Assembly (NCBI GenBank): GCA_001825675.1
Contig: MHYA01000045.1
Location: 1 to 35,792 of the forward strand
DNA from: Planctomycetes bacterium GWF2_42_9
GTDB lineage: Bacteria > Planctomycetota > Phycisphaerae > Sedimentisphaerales > UBA12454
DNA length: 35,792 nucleotides
Direction: 5' to 3'
The position numbers and the translations under genes are program-made. Shown in pieces: positions 33,581 through 35,792 of this stretch (its first letter is position 1; the number at the start of each line of letters is the position of its first letter). The notes beneath the pieces are model-generated. The model searched no databases, was not told the origin of the DNA, and saw only the letters and a list, made by a program, of their open reading frames with translations.

Positions 33581-34015
33581 ATGATTTCATGTATTGAATT
33601 TATTCCTGCTTATAGTGAATTATTTAAATTTCTTGAACAAAAAGGTGGCAAACAGGCTGTTATCACTTTTTGGGAGCATCTGTCTGACTCGTTCCTAAAC
33701 AATCTTCGTGATCTGGCAGCTAAGAAGGGGCTTGCAGGCTGTTTTGAATATTGGAGCCATAGTCTTTCTGAAGAGGCTGCTGATTTTAAAATGACTTTGG
33801 ACGAAGAAAATAATATTTTCACTATCGAAATGCGTAAATGTCCAAGCAAAGGCAGACTCATGGAAGCAAAGCATTTAAAACCATATCATGCCTACTGTGA
33901 ACATTGCGATTTGCTTTATAGGCGTGTGCTTGAGCCGCTTGGATTTGAATACAACATTGATCTTAGTGATTGCGAGAATGCCGCGTGTAAACTTGTTATT
34001 AAAGCAAAGAAATAG
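33581..34015 (+). CDS. ATC-hydrolase-like small protein, divergent paralogue 2
   Basis: A 144-residue cytoplasmic protein with the same C-terminal signature as its neighbour: CP-x14-H-x-YC-E (MRKCPSKGRL ... YHAYCEHC), followed by a C-terminal beta-hairpin with two more cysteines (SDCENAAC). The N-terminal half is helical and much diverged from paralogue 1, lacking the HKDFHGALC block. The family link rests on the shared C-terminal motif and adjacency, so it is weaker than for paralogue 1. It starts three bases after the previous stop; the SDR gene follows after nine bases. Confidence 0.6.
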   Translation: MISCIEFIPAYSELFKFLEQKGGKQAVITFWEHLSDSFLNNLRDLAAKKGLAGCFEYWSHSLSEEAADFKMTLDEENNIFTIEMRKCPSKGRLMEAKHLKPYHAYCEHCDLLYRRVLEPLGFEYNIDLSDCENAACKLVIKAKK

Positions 34016-34024
34016 GAATATAAA

Positions 34025-34798
34025 ATGCATGTTAATAATTTATTGAGCTTAAAAGATAAAGTAATTTTGATCACCGGCGGAAGGGGTTTGTATGGAAGCA
34101 GTATGCTCGAAGCCCTGGCCGAAGCGGATGGTAAAGTAATTACCGCTTCACGTTCTCTCAATAATGCTCAAAAACTTGTTAATGAGATGAGAAGTAGAGG
34201 ATTGGATGTTTATGCTAAATATGTTGATCAGGCAGACCATGATTCAATAGTAAAATTGAAGTCTGAAATACAATCAGAATTCGGCGGCCTTGATGTATTC
34301 ATTAACAATGCTGTTGCAAGACCTATGAGGAAATATACGGACGAATTAGAAAAATTCGCCGAGTCAATGCGTATCAATGCGACCGGTATGTTTGATATAA
34401 CTCGTGAAATGGCTGATTTAATTGCCAAAAAGGACGGTGGAACAATTATAAACATTGCTTCTATGCAGGGAATGTTCGGCGCTGATTTTAAGCTGTACGA
34501 AGGCACAGAAATGGACTCACCGCCTGATTATCATTTTCATAAAGGCGGTATGATAGCTTTAACGAAATATCTTGCAAGAAAACTTGCACCTCAAAAAATA
34601 AGAGTTAATTGTATAAGTCCCGGCGGCCTGTTTTCAAATCAGCCTGAACCTTTTTTATCACGATACAAAAACAAAGTCCCTCTTGGTCGAATGGCCGGCC
34701 CCGATGATATAAAAGGGCTAATTGTATTTCTTGCGTCTAACGCGAGTGCTTATATTAATGGCGAAAATATCCTGATGGATGGCGGTTTGCATTCATAA
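34025..34798 (+). CDS. PtmA-like short-chain dehydrogenase/reductase
   Basis: A 257-residue SDR, standard length. Cofactor-binding LITGGRGLYGSSM, INNAVARP (the Asn-Asn-Ala strand), catalytic Ser in NIASMQGMFG, and YHFHKGG as the Tyr-x3-Lys pair. The stretch YEGTEMDSPPDYHFHKGG, then NCISPGGLFSNQPE and NGENILMDGG, is the pattern I know from PtmA-type reductases of flagellin-glycan (legionaminic-acid-type) pathways. That suggests an oxidation/reduction at a sugar carbon. The rest of a nonulosonate pathway (NeuB, CMP-synthetase) is not in the window. Last gene of the operon; a weak hairpin GTTGGT/ACCAAC follows at 34811-34836. Confidence 0.88.
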   Translation: MHVNNLLSLKDKVILITGGRGLYGSSMLEALAEADGKVITASRSLNNAQKLVNEMRSRGLDVYAKYVDQADHDSIVKLKSEIQSEFGGLDVFINNAVARPMRKYTDELEKFAESMRINATGMFDITREMADLIAKKDGGTIINIASMQGMFGADFKLYEGTEMDSPPDYHFHKGGMIALTKYLARKLAPQKIRVNCISPGGLFSNQPEPFLSRYKNKVPLGRMAGPDDIKGLIVFLASNASAYINGENILMDGGLHS

Positions 34799-35155
34799 TG
34801 CAGTGAGTGTGTTGGTTTTAATGATATCCGACCAACTTTATCGCAACTCTGCAGCGCCGAAAAATGAGCGCTGCACCAGGCGCTGCAGCATACAGCCGCG
34901 AGGGCTCGCAAGGCTTCGCAATTCAAATTCTAGAAGCCGGATTTAAGCCTTTATTTTGCGAAGGCTTGCGACGGGGTGCGATGATATGCGAGGCGGTGCG
35001 AAGTGATATCCAATGAGCGATACAAGACTCGGATTGAGGACTCGGATTAGGTTTACGTAACATCCGTTCTATTCGCAAGTTACAATTTTTCAAAAAAAGC
35101 CTTTTTTCCAATGGCAGGTGTATTATAATTTTTCTTTTTAGAAATAAAGGTTTTT
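34799..35155. other. Hairpin-rich spacer between the SDR gene and the transposase
   Basis: No convincing gene. It holds a weak hairpin (34811-34836); TGCAGCGC/GCGCTGCA arms at 34850-34857 and 34868-34875, with a second right-arm copy at 34880-34887; and a 15-base inverted repeat with one central mismatch, TCGCAAGGCTTCGCA (34906-34920) and TGCGAAGGCTTGCGA (34957-34971). An AT-rich segment follows with a TATAAT at 35124-35129 that may drive the transposase. Palindromic arms next to a mobile gene suggest repeat elements or element ends. Confidence 0.45.
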
Positions 35156-35699
35156 ATGAAACTTCGTCCCTGGACAATGATGTTAACTATGCTTGCAGGC
35201 TGGATAAATCAGCATCAGCAGGATGTGATTGAATATTTAAAGGCTGAAAATGCTATACTAAAAGAAAAGCTTGGCAAAAAGCGTTTAATTCTTTCTGACG
35301 AACATCGCAGAACATTAGCTGTATTAGCTAAGAAAATCAGTCGTAAAGCTTTAGATGAAATATGCGGCATATTTTCGCCCGAAACTTTGCTCAAATGGCA
35401 TCGTGATCTTATTGCCCGTAAATATGATGGCAGCAAGTGCCGTAAATATGGTAGACCTCAAATATCAGATGAACTTCGAAAGCTTATAATTAAATTGGCC
35501 AGACAAAATCGCGGATGGGGTTATCCTCGCATTGCGGGTCAATTAGAATATCTTGGTTTCATAGTATGTCCAAGAACAATAGCAAGCATATTAGCAAAAG
35601 AAGGCTTAGAGCCGCAGCCGGATAGAGCAAAGAAAACAACGTGGGCGGAATTTGTAAAGATACATTGGAAATCACTTAGCGCAATCGATTTTTTTCATG
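35156..35699 (+). pseudogene. Integrase-type transposase, interrupted at the start of the catalytic domain
   Basis: ATG at 35156 with AAAGG five bases upstream. About 181 residues: an N-terminal helical part (GWINQHQQDVIEYLKAEN), a helix-turn-helix (SPETLLKWHRDLIARKYDG, RGWGYPRIAGQLEYLGF, CPRTIASILAKEGLEPQP), then WKSLSAIDFFH. I recognise this order from the rve-type transposases common in planctomycetes, in which a DFF block with the first catalytic Asp opens the integrase domain. After DFFH the expected sequence is lost and replaced by HGATCKVVLND and further non-transposase residues to the window end. The break coincides with a group II intron-like 5' end, so the gene is probably split by an intron rather than simply decayed; the 3' exon is outside the window. 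Confidence 0.7.
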
Positions 35700-35792
35700 G
35701 TGCGACCTGCAAAGTCGTTCTGAATGACTGTAAGGCATTTAAAAAGTTAATAATTGACTTTACCTGCTGTTCTGCCAGCAGTAGCCTACCCG
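35700..35792 (+). mobile_element. Probable group II intron, 5' end (runs off the window)
   Basis: The sequence at the break begins GTGCGACCTGCAAAGTCG, matching the conserved 5' GUGYG(A/C) start of bacterial group II introns, and goes on with small hairpins expected of domain I (CGAC/GTCG at 35703-35717; CTGCTG/CAGCAG near 35763-35780). The rest of the ribozyme, any intron-encoded reverse transcriptase and the 3' end lie beyond the window. Confidence 0.55.

Overview
The window most likely comes from a planctomycete of the Phycisphaerae/Sedimentisphaerales type. This is inferred from the combination of single-repeat dockerin-like tails (consensus like DLNGDCRVDFQDFVIFASQWL, cut short here), a PEP-CTERM exported protein, a pseudopilin with a degenerate H-X9-DG region, LacI-type control of glycoside hydrolases, a sodium/solute symporter with a long C-terminal extension, and AT-rich DNA. 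No rRNA, tRNA or CRISPR array was seen.

Layout. (1) 1-3240, + strand: four tightly packed genes that look like the distal, host-binding end of a phage or prophage structural module. One protein carries four chitin-binding-like repeats; the first gene is cut by the window edge. (2) 3335-7813, - strand: a four-gene operon, read from the right, of a GH123-like N-acetylhexosaminidase, an all-helical cytoplasmic protein, an exported amidohydrolase and an SGNH esterase lipoprotein. (3) 7814-8021: divergent control region with three copies of an AANCGNTT palindrome (predicted LacI-family operators) and a promoter that implies a leaderless lacI mRNA. (4) 8022-13012, + strand: LacI regulator, a 67-residue exported mini-dockerin protein, two exported proteins built from a recurring 'NGSFE' module (one PEP-CTERM), and a pseudopilin. 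(5) 13025-22508: operon of two exported GH20 hexosaminidases, a GH130 mannoside phosphorylase, an SSS symporter and a GH1 beta-glycosidase. (6) 22612-28425: a 1937-residue exported GH20 protein with its own TATAAT promoter and operator; two of its four FN3-like repeats carry an NGSFE module inserted at the same internal position. (7) 28665-34798: six-gene operon of a GH52-like glycosidase, class III aminotransferase, DapA/NanA-type aldolase, two small paralogues of the ATC-hydrolase type, and a PtmA-like SDR. (8) 34799-end: hairpin-rich spacer, then a transposase/integrase gene apparently interrupted by the 5' end of a group II intron.

How it fits together (inference). Regions 2-6 look like one LacI-controlled system for a HexNAc- and mannose-containing glycan. 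Exported GH20 enzymes with sugar-binding modules cut outside the cytoplasm, the Na+-symporter imports products, and signal-less GH130, GH1 and GH123-like enzymes finish cytoplasmically. Region 7 has the parts for converting an unusual amino- or keto-sugar acid released from the same glycan, but its substrate cannot be read from sequence.
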